DNA of 27,945 bases from a virus. Of this stretch, positions 14,558 through 21,068 are shown one piece after another. A program made the translations under genes and the position numbers. Position 1 is the stretch's first letter, and each line of letters opens with the position of its first letter. The stretch spans positions 1 through 27,945 of IMG/VR virus record IMGVR_UViG_3300048672_000292; one strand, 5' to 3'. The notes under the pieces are model-generated. The model did not search any database. It was not told the origin of the DNA and saw only the letters and a list, made by a program, of their open reading frames with translations.

Positions 14558-15542
14558 TTTTGTATTTACCTTTAAAAACGAAACCGCTTTCATCCCAATT
14601 TCTGTTGTATTCAGCCGACATCCCCGTAAAAAAATCATTAAAACTGTAGTTCTTAATTCCTTTATAAAAATAATCCGCAATCTTATTTGATTCCACCACA
14701 AACAACTCAGCATAACCTAACTGTGTTAAACAAATGTTAATGCGAGATTTTACAAATAACTTCAAGTCATCTTTATTGCAGTTCTCAATATCACCTTTTT
14801 CAAAAATCATTTCGATGATACGAGATTCATGTTCGTAAATAGCTTCCGCCATTTCAATCACATCATCGAGTAACGCTTCTTCATGCGATGACTTTAGCTT
14901 CATTTGTGCTTTTAATGACTTAAACGCCCATGCACCTGCTAAACTGTGTAACTGTTCATCGCGAATCGAAAAGTTAATCCCTCTCACCATATTGGTAAGT
15001 TTATTTTTACCGTTAGACTGAAAGTGTTTCAAGAATGCAAACGATGAATAAAGAATCGACCCTTCGATTAAAGAAAAACCTGCAATCGATACAAGGTCAT
15101 TCTTGCTATTCACAACTGTGTCAATAAAATCCATACGAGATTTAAGTAACGGGTCAGTCACATAAGATTCATAAAATTCATCCGTGTTAATGTGAAGCAA
15201 CTCGTTAATCTTGTTATAAAACGGTTTGTGAACCGCTAATTCAAACATTCCGAATGTAGCAGCCATTGCTTGAATTTCAGGACGTTTAAACATTCGTATG
15301 AATCTACCAGTCCAGTAATCGCTTCCTGCTTTCAGCTCATACAGTGTGAATAACTTTAATGTAGTGATTACACCATGTTTTTCAGATTCAGTAAAGTCAG
15401 TCAAGATTGACGCAATATCTTTCTCAACATTAACTTCTTTAGCTGTCCAGAAAATATCTAATTGGTCTTCCATAAACTGTACTGCTTCAGGATACCTAAT
15501 CACAAACGATTCTGTTTTTTCTTGAATGTGCAGTTTAGCCAT
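14550..15542 (-). CDS. nrdB: Class I ribonucleotide reductase small (radical) subunit
   Basis: This 330-residue subunit houses the metal/tyrosyl radical that starts catalysis in NrdA. ATG 15542 is chosen over an in-frame GTG at 15551 because AGGTGGG sits at the right distance. Probable ligands are E69 (TLYEL), E160 (SLIEGS), and E196 and H199 (IRDEQLH). H105 and the radical Tyr109 keep the usual four-residue spacing in VHKPFY. The Glu before the His is four residues away (E101-LAV-H105) rather than three, so the place of E. coli Glu115 reads Leu. The gene follows a tiny membrane ORF by one base. Confidence 0.93.
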   Translation of the reverse strand: MAKLHIQEKTESFVIRYPEAVQFMEDQLDIFWTAKEVNVEKDIASILTDFTESEKHGVITTLKLFTLYELKAGSDYWTGRFIRMFKRPEIQAMAATFGMFELAVHKPFYNKINELLHINTDEFYESYVTDPLLKSRMDFIDTVVNSKNDLVSIAGFSLIEGSILYSSFAFLKHFQSNGKNKLTNMVRGINFSIRDEQLHSLAGAWAFKSLKAQMKLKSSHEEALLDDVIEMAEAIYEHESRIIEMIFEKGDIENCNKDDLKLFVKSRINICLTQLGYAELFVVESNKIADYFYKGIKNYSFNDFFTGMSAEYNRNWDESGFVFKGKYKNV

Positions 15543-15543
15543 C

Positions 15544-15645
15544 TTACCCACCTACTAATTTACTAAAGAATACAAACGTTCCTGATAACACCCCTAAATA
15601 AGCAGCAATCACAAATGATAATAAAACACCCGCTAATTCTTTCAT
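15544..15645 (-). CDS. 33-residue membrane peptide between small gene and nrdB
   Basis: The ATG at 15643-15645 has GAGGAG eight bases upstream and overlaps the preceding stop by ATGA. The stop (15544-15546) is one base before the nrdB start. Residues about 4-28 (LAGVLLSFVIAAYLGVLSG, then TFVFF) form a single strong membrane segment. The site, the overlap and the composition together make a real gene likely. Function is unknown. Confidence 0.6.
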   Translation of the reverse strand: MKELAGVLLSFVIAAYLGVLSGTFVFFSKLVGG

Positions 15646-15863
15646 GCTGAAAACTCCTCAATGTGTCGGATTAAATCCGTAATTTCACCACCTACTTGTG
15701 CTAATTCTTTCTGTAACCCTGTTAAGTAAGGAAGAATACCTTGAGCTATATCTTTCTTAACTTGTCGTTCACAAATAGTCTTAGCAAAATCTAAAATTGA
15801 TTCGTTCGTCCATTCCAACTTAACTAATGCGTCACGACCTAACTGTTCTTGTTCACTATTCAT
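15642..15863 (-). CDS. Hypothetical helical protein
   Basis: This 73-residue soluble protein is probably all-helical (ALVKLEWTNESILDFAKTI, GLQKELAQVGGEITDLIRHI). GGAG lies 10 bases before the ATG. There is no recognised family, cysteine pair or catalytic motif. It is co-translated with the membrane peptide that follows. Confidence 0.55.
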   Translation of the reverse strand: MNSEQEQLGRDALVKLEWTNESILDFAKTICERQVKKDIAQGILPYLTGLQKELAQVGGEITDLIRHIEEFSA

Positions 15864-15884
15864 CTTTCACACTCCGTAAGTTTG

Positions 15885-16007
15885 TTAATTCTTTTTAAGC
15901 AATTGATACTTCTGTTTCAATAGCGATACTTGTTTCTGCTTTCGGTTAATCTCACTTCCAACTAACGCTATTTCAGCCTGATAACCTCTAATTAAATCAG
16001 CTTTCAT
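15885..16007 (-). CDS. 40-residue basic helical peptide
   Basis: The ATG at 16005-16007 overlaps the preceding stop (ATGA) and has AGGTGA upstream. The peptide is helical and increasingly basic (INRKQKQVSLLKQKYQLLKK), suggesting a coiled coil or nucleic-acid contact. There is no family match. Support comes from the start site and the overlap. Confidence 0.5.
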   Translation of the reverse strand: MKADLIRGYQAEIALVGSEINRKQKQVSLLKQKYQLLKKN

Positions 16008-16141
16008 TCTATCACCTGACCTTCTTTATCAAACGAATCTTCTGTGTACTTAGTCTGAATCCATGAAGATAAATGATATAACTCCTCTGGAGTAATTAAA
16101 CATTCTTCACAGATTTCAACCATCATTGTTTTAAAGTCCAT
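16004..16141 (-). CDS. 45-residue acidic peptide
   Basis: The ATG at 16139-16141 has GGAG about 9 bases upstream; the TGA overlaps the next ATG. The sequence is acidic with a Cys pair (EICEECLI) and a helical middle (TPEELYHLSSWIQTKY). Two ATGs close to the start leave a few residues uncertain. Not recognised. Confidence 0.5.
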   Translation of the reverse strand: MDFKTMMVEICEECLITPEELYHLSSWIQTKYTEDSFDKEGQVIE

Positions 16142-16181
16142 GCTTCGCTCCGCTACGCGATAACTTTGTTATCATAATCAA

Positions 16182-16394
16182 TCACCCGATGTCGCCTTTT
16201 AAAACAAGTTTAACTGTGTCATCATTCCAAGAAATAGGGAATGTTTCCCCTAGGTTTGTGTACGGACTAAAGTCTGGGAAATCTTCTTCTGTCCAGTATT
16301 CAAAATCTTGTTCGCCTGATTTACTATACCATGTGATAAACTTCTCAGCTTGTTCTCTGGTACTAAAACCAGTTACTTCTACTTTTATTCCCAT
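16182..16394 (-). CDS. Hypothetical protein, small alpha/beta
   Basis: This 70-residue protein starts MGIKVEVTGFSTREQAEKFI, a beta-strand then helix like a ferredoxin-like unit, and ends with a beta-rich, Trp/Asp-rich segment. It overlaps the preceding gene by 10 bases. No family recognised. Between its stop and the next small gene is a perfect 6-base inverted repeat (GATAAC, 3-base loop, GTTATC; 16159-16173). Confidence 0.55.
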   Translation of the reverse strand: MGIKVEVTGFSTREQAEKFITWYSKSGEQDFEYWTEEDFPDFSPYTNLGETFPISWNDDTVKLVLKGDIG

Positions 16395-16642
16395 GTTTCA
16401 CCTCGTGTATGTAAATAAGAAGCTAGATTATCTACTAATGTTTGCGATTCGTCAACATTTCTTTTATAGTAAATCGACCTATTACTTCTATCATCATGTT
16501 TATAAAACTCTTGTAGATAATGCACACAGAAATCGGCAATATCAACATCACCGAATTCCTGTAAATTGTGTTTCATTTTAGCGTATAACGCTGCGTTCAT
16601 ATTAACGCCACCTTTATCTAAACTGTGAATGCTAGATACCAT
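16385..16642 (-). CDS. Hypothetical protein, two possible starts
   Basis: Up to 85 residues. ATG 16642 has AAGGTAGG close upstream and overlaps the preceding gene. ATG 16600 (MNAALYAKMKHNLQEFG) has AAAGGTGG and may be the main start, giving 71 residues. The helical core is DVDIADFCVHYLQEFYKHDD with a His/Arg-rich end. Not recognised. Confidence 0.5.
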   Translation of the reverse strand: MVSSIHSLDKGGVNMNAALYAKMKHNLQEFGDVDIADFCVHYLQEFYKHDDRSNRSIYYKRNVDESQTLVDNLASYLHTRGETWE

Positions 16643-16784
16643 AACCTACCTTCAAATCAAAGAAATCAAAACAAGAATAAACCACATAATCTAACCAACC
16701 TGCTTTAGTTGATACATTATCTTCATGTGGTACATCTAACCATGCGAAACTAATGTGGGAAACTATCTCAGTAAATCTGTTCAT
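16632..16784 (-). CDS. 50-residue hypothetical peptide
   Basis: The ATG overlaps the preceding stop (ATGA, 16781-16784) with AGAGGA upstream. It is rich in aromatic residues (WLDVP, GWLDYVVYSCFDFFD). It overlaps the following gene start by 11 bases. Unknown; supported by its start site and coupling. Confidence 0.5.
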   Translation of the reverse strand: MNRFTEIVSHISFAWLDVPHEDNVSTKAGWLDYVVYSCFDFFDLKVGYGI

Positions 16785-17359
16785 ATTAAATCCTCTATGA
16801 GTTCAGGGTGTTCTAATTGTGATAATAGCTGTTCGATAAACATATCCCAGTATTTGTATCTGTGTCCTTTACGTTGTGAAATAATGTTACGAATAGTAGC
16901 ATAGTTCAACTTTACCATCCTCGTTTGTAAATAACCTTCTGGTAATGAATCTTTTAAATAAGATAAATCTAAACCTTTATTATCCTTAAACTCATTCCAT
17001 ACACAAAGGAATGCTTTTACCATTCTATTCGGAGTATCGGATGAAAAGTCATCTGAAGTAGGTGGTCGTTTATCTAACTTGTGCATTGTACTCCCAGACA
17101 ACATATCGCAACCAATACGGTATGTATCAAATTCTACCCATAATCCACGAGTAGTTTTAATATCTACCCACACATCAATAAACCGTAAAAACTTAGCGTG
17201 TTCTGGGGTTTTAACGCACAATAATCCAGCTCGTTTAATTGCTTTAGGTGTTTGCTGTTCCCACCATTCATCCACATTAACAGATTCATCTAAGTATGAA
17301 TATGACATACCTTTTAATGCCCATTCATAACCAGCTTCTTGTCTAATTTTAACTTCCAT
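16781..17359 (-). CDS. Conserved-looking phage protein of unknown function
   Basis: This is a 192-residue protein. ATG 17359 (MEVKIRQEAGYEW) with GGGGAAGA upstream is preferred over a TTG at 17371. It has the order MLSGSTMHKL, LPEGYLQTRMVKLNYATIRNI, SQRKGHRYKYWDMFIEQLL. I have seen similar segments in phage proteins from several hosts without an assigned role. The QR-x2-HR stretch faintly recalls flavin-dependent thymidylate synthases, but the ThyX Ser/Arg signature is missing, so I do not call it. The TAATG overlap with the upstream small gene shows co-translation. Confidence 0.6.
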   Translation of the reverse strand: MEVKIRQEAGYEWALKGMSYSYLDESVNVDEWWEQQTPKAIKRAGLLCVKTPEHAKFLRFIDVWVDIKTTRGLWVEFDTYRIGCDMLSGSTMHKLDKRPPTSDDFSSDTPNRMVKAFLCVWNEFKDNKGLDLSYLKDSLPEGYLQTRMVKLNYATIRNIISQRKGHRYKYWDMFIEQLLSQLEHPELIEDLI

Positions 17360-17484
17360 TATCTTCCCCAAACATTTACTTTAATTCCGTTAAACATTTC
17401 AACGGAAGGTTTCTTTTTAATCTTAATTTTAACTTTCTCAGTCGGATTTAACTTCAACTTAATTTTCATTCGTTTAATGGTCAT
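17359..17484 (-). CDS. 41-residue lysine-rich peptide
   Basis: The ATG at 17482-17484 has GAGG about 10 bases upstream. It ends TAATG with the next gene and overlaps the preceding one by 11 bases. It is strikingly basic with alternating hydrophobics (MTIKRMKIKLKLNP, VKIKIKKKP), which suits a short beta hairpin binding nucleic acid. Function is inferred only from charge. Confidence 0.55.
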   Translation of the reverse strand: MTIKRMKIKLKLNPTEKVKIKIKKKPSVEMFNGIKVNVWGR

Positions 17485-17680
17485 ATATAGCCTCAATCAC
17501 TTTACTACCTGCCGAATTCACTTTCAAAATAATATCTTGAAATTCACCCAATGCTTTGTCCAATCGTCCATTTTCTTTGTGTAAAACCTTAAAATATCTA
17601 TCCCTAGCAAATATGTTAATCTCCGCATCGTTAAATCCTGCGTCATCCAATGCACTTAAAATATCATTATATTCTTTCAT
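17474..17680 (-). CDS. Hypothetical protein downstream of helicase
   Basis: This 68-residue protein starts 8 bases after the helicase stop. The sequence MKEYNDILSALDDAGFNDAEI, then FKVLHKENGRLDKALGEF, predicts mostly helix. There is no motif. It is part of the same operon; a replication link is only positional. Confidence 0.5.
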   Translation of the reverse strand: MKEYNDILSALDDAGFNDAEINIFARDRYFKVLHKENGRLDKALGEFQDIILKVNSAGSKVIEAIYDH

Positions 17681-17688
17681 AAATTACC

Positions 17689-19455
17689 TTAAAATGGAAT
17701 GTTATCTTCGTCATAATCGAATGACGGTACTTTTACTTCTTGCAATGTAGGTAAAACCATATTTTCATCGAATTCTACCTTATTTACGTTTAAATACCTT
17801 CCAGAACTTTTAACTAAAATTCGTTTAGGTTTTGGTAATTGTGACACATACGATAATACTTCGTCAACTGTTTTTGGTGATTTACCGATAATTCGTTTCG
17901 ACCACCATGTATATGCTGCTCCACGCTGCCATGTTCCTTGAGCATCTTCAAATCCTACCCATTCAACCGCACTCAAGTAAGGTTCGTTATAGACAACTTT
18001 CAGCATTGGAACACCTGTCTTACGGTTGATATGTTTTGAATAACTAACTGAAGTCACGTCATACCAAGTTGGCTCTACTTCAGGCGGTTTAGGCAACTTC
18101 ATATCACTTCTAGGTTTAGTAGCGATAATATCTAACGAACTTGCAATTTCAGTAATTTTAACCTCGAATGCGAATTCAGTACCGCACTCTGGGCAAAATC
18201 TCACTGAAGGATGACAGATTGTTTCGCATTGGACACAAGTTTTCATAGGTTGCTTACCACCGCCTTTTCCTTTTTTAGAAGGTATTATCGGGTCATTTAA
18301 AAAGCCGTTCCGCGAAGTATTCCCAGCACAGTCTAAAATTAACGCTCCCTTAGGTTTCTCTCCATGTAAAATAGCGTCAATGCGTTCTTCCAATGTATCG
18401 ATAGGCATTCCGTGTTTTGGTGCAATTCTAAGCGACCTGCCGTATTTTTGTTGGTGTAGTGCAGTTGAATTAGTAGGTTGTAAATCCAAAATCAAATCTA
18501 TCGCTTGAAAATCAAAACCCACACACAATACCTTATTGTTTACGCAAGCTCTATATTTACCTGATTTAAAGTCTAAAATGTTTTGGTCACGCTCAGATTC
18601 TGGCATTCGGCTATGCACCATTGTTGAAGGTATTTCAAACTCATCATTCAACATTTGTGTGATATGCTCGGTATGCTCAATTCCTGTAGCAAATACAATC
18701 CAATGCTTTCTATCTGCTCCATAAACTAACGCTTCTTGAATAGCCGACCTCGTGATTTCTTCTTTATCAGACGCATCTTGTAAATCTTTATCTTTAAAGT
18801 CACCGTGCGCCATTTTTATCTTAGATGTGTCAATTTGAGTTACCATTTTTTTAGATATTGGCTCAGAGATATATTTATTTTCAAAGAACCATTTAAATGA
18901 TTTGAAATCAGTCATATCAATAATCATATCGTCAAAAATATGACCATCCATTAAATGACCACCTGATAACCTATACGGGGTAGCAGTCAATCCTATCACG
19001 TTCATATCGCTATTTTTTTCTTTTAAACTTGTGATAAATCTACGATATTGTGTATCCTCTTTGTGCGAAATTGTTTGTGTTTCATCCACAATTAGTAAGT
19101 CAATAGATGTTAATTCACCTACTTTTTTAAACATAGAGCCTATGGTGGCAAACGTGATTTGACCTAATTCCTTACGTTTTAATCCTGCACAATATACTGC
19201 TGTTGGAGCTGTTTTCCATAATCTAAGCAGTCCATCTTCATCTTGTGCTACCAGTTCTTTCGTTGAAGTTAGCACAATAACTCTTGTTCTTGGATTTTGC
19301 ATAAGAATATCTTTTATTATTCCAGCAATAATGAGTGTTTTACCGACACCTGTTATAGCACATAATAATCCGTTTTTACCTGATGAATTAAAATGCCATT
19401 TCACTGATTTGTTTTTAGCTATATTCTGATAATCTCGTAATTTAATTTCAGACAT
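17689..19455 (-). CDS. SF2 DNA helicase with C-terminal zinc finger
   Basis: This 588-residue ATP-driven helicase has motif Q/I region LRDYQ and Walker A TGVGKT (35-40), Walker B/box II DETQ (124-127) where many relatives have DEAH, motif III TATPYR (157-162), and motif VI QKYGRSLR (336-343). A Cys4 zinc finger follows (C407-x2-C410, C421-x2-C424, with C414 near). RAD3/RecQ-like box-II variants occur among phage replicative or recombination helicases. ATG 19455 is read from a ribosome binding site inside the end of the HNH gene, which it overlaps by 8 bases. It is probably used at replication forks together with the phage polymerase; direction and loading are unknown. Confidence 0.9.
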   Translation of the reverse strand: MSEIKLRDYQNIAKNKSVKWHFNSSGKNGLLCAITGVGKTLIIAGIIKDILMQNPRTRVIVLTSTKELVAQDEDGLLRLWKTAPTAVYCAGLKRKELGQITFATIGSMFKKVGELTSIDLLIVDETQTISHKEDTQYRRFITSLKEKNSDMNVIGLTATPYRLSGGHLMDGHIFDDMIIDMTDFKSFKWFFENKYISEPISKKMVTQIDTSKIKMAHGDFKDKDLQDASDKEEITRSAIQEALVYGADRKHWIVFATGIEHTEHITQMLNDEFEIPSTMVHSRMPESERDQNILDFKSGKYRACVNNKVLCVGFDFQAIDLILDLQPTNSTALHQQKYGRSLRIAPKHGMPIDTLEERIDAILHGEKPKGALILDCAGNTSRNGFLNDPIIPSKKGKGGGKQPMKTCVQCETICHPSVRFCPECGTEFAFEVKITEIASSLDIIATKPRSDMKLPKPPEVEPTWYDVTSVSYSKHINRKTGVPMLKVVYNEPYLSAVEWVGFEDAQGTWQRGAAYTWWSKRIIGKSPKTVDEVLSYVSQLPKPKRILVKSSGRYLNVNKVEFDENMVLPTLQEVKVPSFDYDEDNIPF

Positions 19456-20539
19456 TTGAATCTCCTAAATTAGCAAATACACCGTGATATTTAATAGCTG
19501 CTGTATCGTAAGCTAATTTAGCAGATTCAATATCGTTAAACCAACCTAAATACTTAGATTTACCATCGGTCATTATTCTAGCAATATATCTATTAAATCT
19601 TTTGTTAAATGAAACTCCTTTAGGTAAAACTTTATTATAATGACTTTTTCGATTCATTCCATTTGTAACATAATCTGCTTCTCTAAGATTTTCGATTTTG
19701 TTATTTAATTTATTACCATCAATATGGTCGATTAATTTTTTTGGGTCTGTCCCATTAAACATCAACCATACTAACCGATGAATCTTATATTTTTTACCGA
19801 ATAACTCAACTTTCAAATAAGTAGTATCTAGCGCACCTGCTTCTTTACCTGCGTGTTGAGAATTGAATGTACGACATGATTTAGCAGAATAATATCCACC
19901 TTCAACAAATCTTTCTTTCCAGAACAATTTACCGTCATCATATCGCAATAACATATCGACAATATCTTTAGTAATCAGTATATCTTCATATAGTTTCTTT
20001 TTACTTGAGGCTCGATAATTACTTAAATCGGATTCAGATTCTGCTTTTTTTCTAGCAGTAATAGCTTCTTCTATTGAATCGAAATTACCTAAGTGATAAT
20101 TTACATTATTTCTGGTTATATTAGCATACCAATTTGATTGATGTTTATTAAAATACACACCGATTGTTCCAGATGTATTATTAGCTTGCATCAATTTTAT
20201 TTTACCAATATCTTGCATATCACCATCGGCTAAATTTTCAATTTTATTATCACTTATATCTCCATTTAAGTGATAAATAGAATCGGAGGGGTTATTTCCA
20301 GTATTAAATTTCCATATCAATATATGAGCTTTAAAATTAGTTTTATTCAAACCAATATCAATATAACCATTGTGTGAAACACCTGCTTTTTTACCAGATA
20401 ATTTACTGTTACATGAATACATAGCTGCTTCTGTTTTAAAATGCGATAAAGGTCGCTCTTTCCAGAATAACGCTCCGTCAATATATTCAAAACATTCTTG
20501 TAGGTATTCTTGAGTTGGTATTTTTTCTAAATTTGTCAT
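19448..20539 (-). CDS. Free-standing homing endonuclease with two HNH-AP2 units
   Basis: This 363-residue protein is made of two similar halves. Half 1: HNH region about 72-105 (AHILIWKF, YHLNGDISDNKIENL) and AP2-like DNA-binding segment about 122-168 (SGTIGVYFNKHQSNWYA). Half 2: HNH 254-285 (HRLVWLMFNG, DHIDGNKLNNKIENLR) and AP2 about 305-350 (LPKGVSFNKRFNRYIARI). HNH_3 plus AP2 is the usual layout of phage homing nucleases; two in one chain is unusual. Half 2 keeps the H-x-DGN core while half 1 reads HLNGD, so half 1 may bind rather than cut. AGAGG precedes the ATG. No intron is evident around it. Confidence 0.87.
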   Translation of the reverse strand: MTNLEKIPTQEYLQECFEYIDGALFWKERPLSHFKTEAAMYSCNSKLSGKKAGVSHNGYIDIGLNKTNFKAHILIWKFNTGNNPSDSIYHLNGDISDNKIENLADGDMQDIGKIKLMQANNTSGTIGVYFNKHQSNWYANITRNNVNYHLGNFDSIEEAITARKKAESESDLSNYRASSKKKLYEDILITKDIVDMLLRYDDGKLFWKERFVEGGYYSAKSCRTFNSQHAGKEAGALDTTYLKVELFGKKYKIHRLVWLMFNGTDPKKLIDHIDGNKLNNKIENLREADYVTNGMNRKSHYNKVLPKGVSFNKRFNRYIARIMTDGKSKYLGWFNDIESAKLAYDTAAIKYHGVFANLGDSNV

Positions 20540-20586
20540 CTTTTTAATTCCTCTTATAGCGTTTAAGGTTAATTATGATTAGCGTT

Positions 20587-20653
20587 TTCTTTCCTAAGAA
20601 AGAAGTGGTCGAACTTGCTAAAGGTTATTTCGCTCCGTCGAGCTAGACCACTT
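20587..20653 (-). other. Structured intergenic element before HNH gene
   Basis: The 120 bases between the micro-ORFs (stop 20664) and the HNH start (20539) hold nested inverted repeats. An 8-base-pair closing stem (AAGTGGTC 20603-20610; GACCACTT 20646-20653) surrounds two smaller hairpins (GCTC-cgtc-GAGC, 20632-20643; AACTT with AAGGTT, 20612-20626), like a three-way junction. A separate 7-base-pair hairpin (TTCTTTC, GAAAGAA; 20587-20604) adjoins it. There is no T tail on the - strand, so it is not a normal terminator. It could be a regulatory RNA or part of the homing insertion. Confidence 0.4.
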
Positions 20654-20663
20654 AAGTATTCTA

Positions 20664-20741
20664 CTACACTCTAAACAACTTCTCAACTGCTATATGAGTT
20701 GCTTTCTTACGACTACTAGCAAAGTTAGTTTTTATACTCAT
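20664..20741 (-). CDS. Micro-ORF, 25 residues, last of chain
   Basis: The ATG 20739-20741 overlaps the preceding stop (ATGA) with AAGGAA upstream. It is basic (ASSRKKATHIAVEKLF), lacks a membrane segment and ends in TAG. Support rests on the coupling and site; it is too short to assign a function. Confidence 0.4.
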   Translation of the reverse strand: MSIKTNFASSRKKATHIAVEKLFRV

Positions 20742-20818
20742 AAATACATTTCCTTCCCTTTTAATTTTTTAAACGCATCTTTATGAAACGTAATCGTACT
20801 TTTAGTAAGAGCTATCAT
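20738..20818 (-). CDS. Micro-ORF, 26 residues, basic
   Basis: It begins 9 bases after the preceding stop without a clear Shine-Dalgarno site, so it would depend on coupling or be chance. Its TGA overlaps the next ATG. It is lysine-rich (HKDAFKKLKGKEMYL). Its 3' part supplies the ribosome binding site of the next micro-ORF. Confidence 0.35.
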   Translation of the reverse strand: MIALTKSTITFHKDAFKKLKGKEMYL

Positions 20819-20827
20819 TTCATTAAA

Positions 20828-20926
20828 CTAAATCAAATCAGATTCCCATTGTTTAATGATATTACGATGTTTCTTTTTAAGCAAACCTGCTTTCGTAAGC
20901 ATTTTCTTTTCTACACCATTCGTCAT
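20828..20926 (-). CDS. Micro-ORF, 32 residues, strongly basic
   Basis: ATG 20924-20926 with AAGGGA eight bases upstream; ATGA overlap with the preceding micro-ORF. It is Lys-rich and helical (TKAGLLKKKHRNIIKQWE). Charge suggests RNA or DNA contact; unknown. Confidence 0.45.
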   Translation of the reverse strand: MTNGVEKKMLTKAGLLKKKHRNIIKQWESDLI

Positions 20927-20991
20927 AAGTATGTCCCTTTCTTTGGTGGCGGGTATAACTTTTCTAACGGAGATAACGGACATTCTTTCAT
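20923..20991 (-). CDS. Micro-ORF, 22 residues, proline-rich
   Basis: ATG 20989-20991 lies in an ATGA overlap with GGAG about 10 bases upstream. It contains KLYPPPKKG, a proline-lysine motif. The TGA overlaps the following ATG. Unknown role. Confidence 0.45.
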   Translation of the reverse strand: MKECPLSPLEKLYPPPKKGTYL

Positions 20992-21068
20992 TTTAAATTC
21001 TCCAATTTATCCCATTCATAGGTAATTTTAGCTTTCTCTTTCAAGAATAAATCTAACTCTATACTCAC
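20988..21068 (-). CDS. Micro-ORF, 26 residues, GTG start
   Basis: The GTG 21066-21068 overlaps the nuclease stop (GTGA) and has GAGG eight bases upstream. It is a charged amphipathic helix (IELDLFLKEKAKITYEW). The stop overlaps the next micro-ORF by ATGA. This is the head of the downstream chain. Confidence 0.5.
   Translation of the reverse strand: MSIELDLFLKEKAKITYEWDKLENLK

Noticed and set aside
16143-16158. GC-rich repeat near a small-gene start
   Set aside because: It is two copies of GCTNCGC with no longer unit and is not seen elsewhere, so it does not form a repeat family.
16781-17359. Flavin-dependent thymidylate synthase (ThyX)
   Set aside because: Only a QR-x2-HR stretch is similar; the ThyX Ser-x-Asn-Glu and Ser-x-Arg-Tyr signature is not present.
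20603-20653. tRNA gene
   Set aside because: There is a D-arm-like GCTC/GAGC hairpin and a TTCGA, but no separate T stem, no anticodon arm and too few bases for a tRNA.
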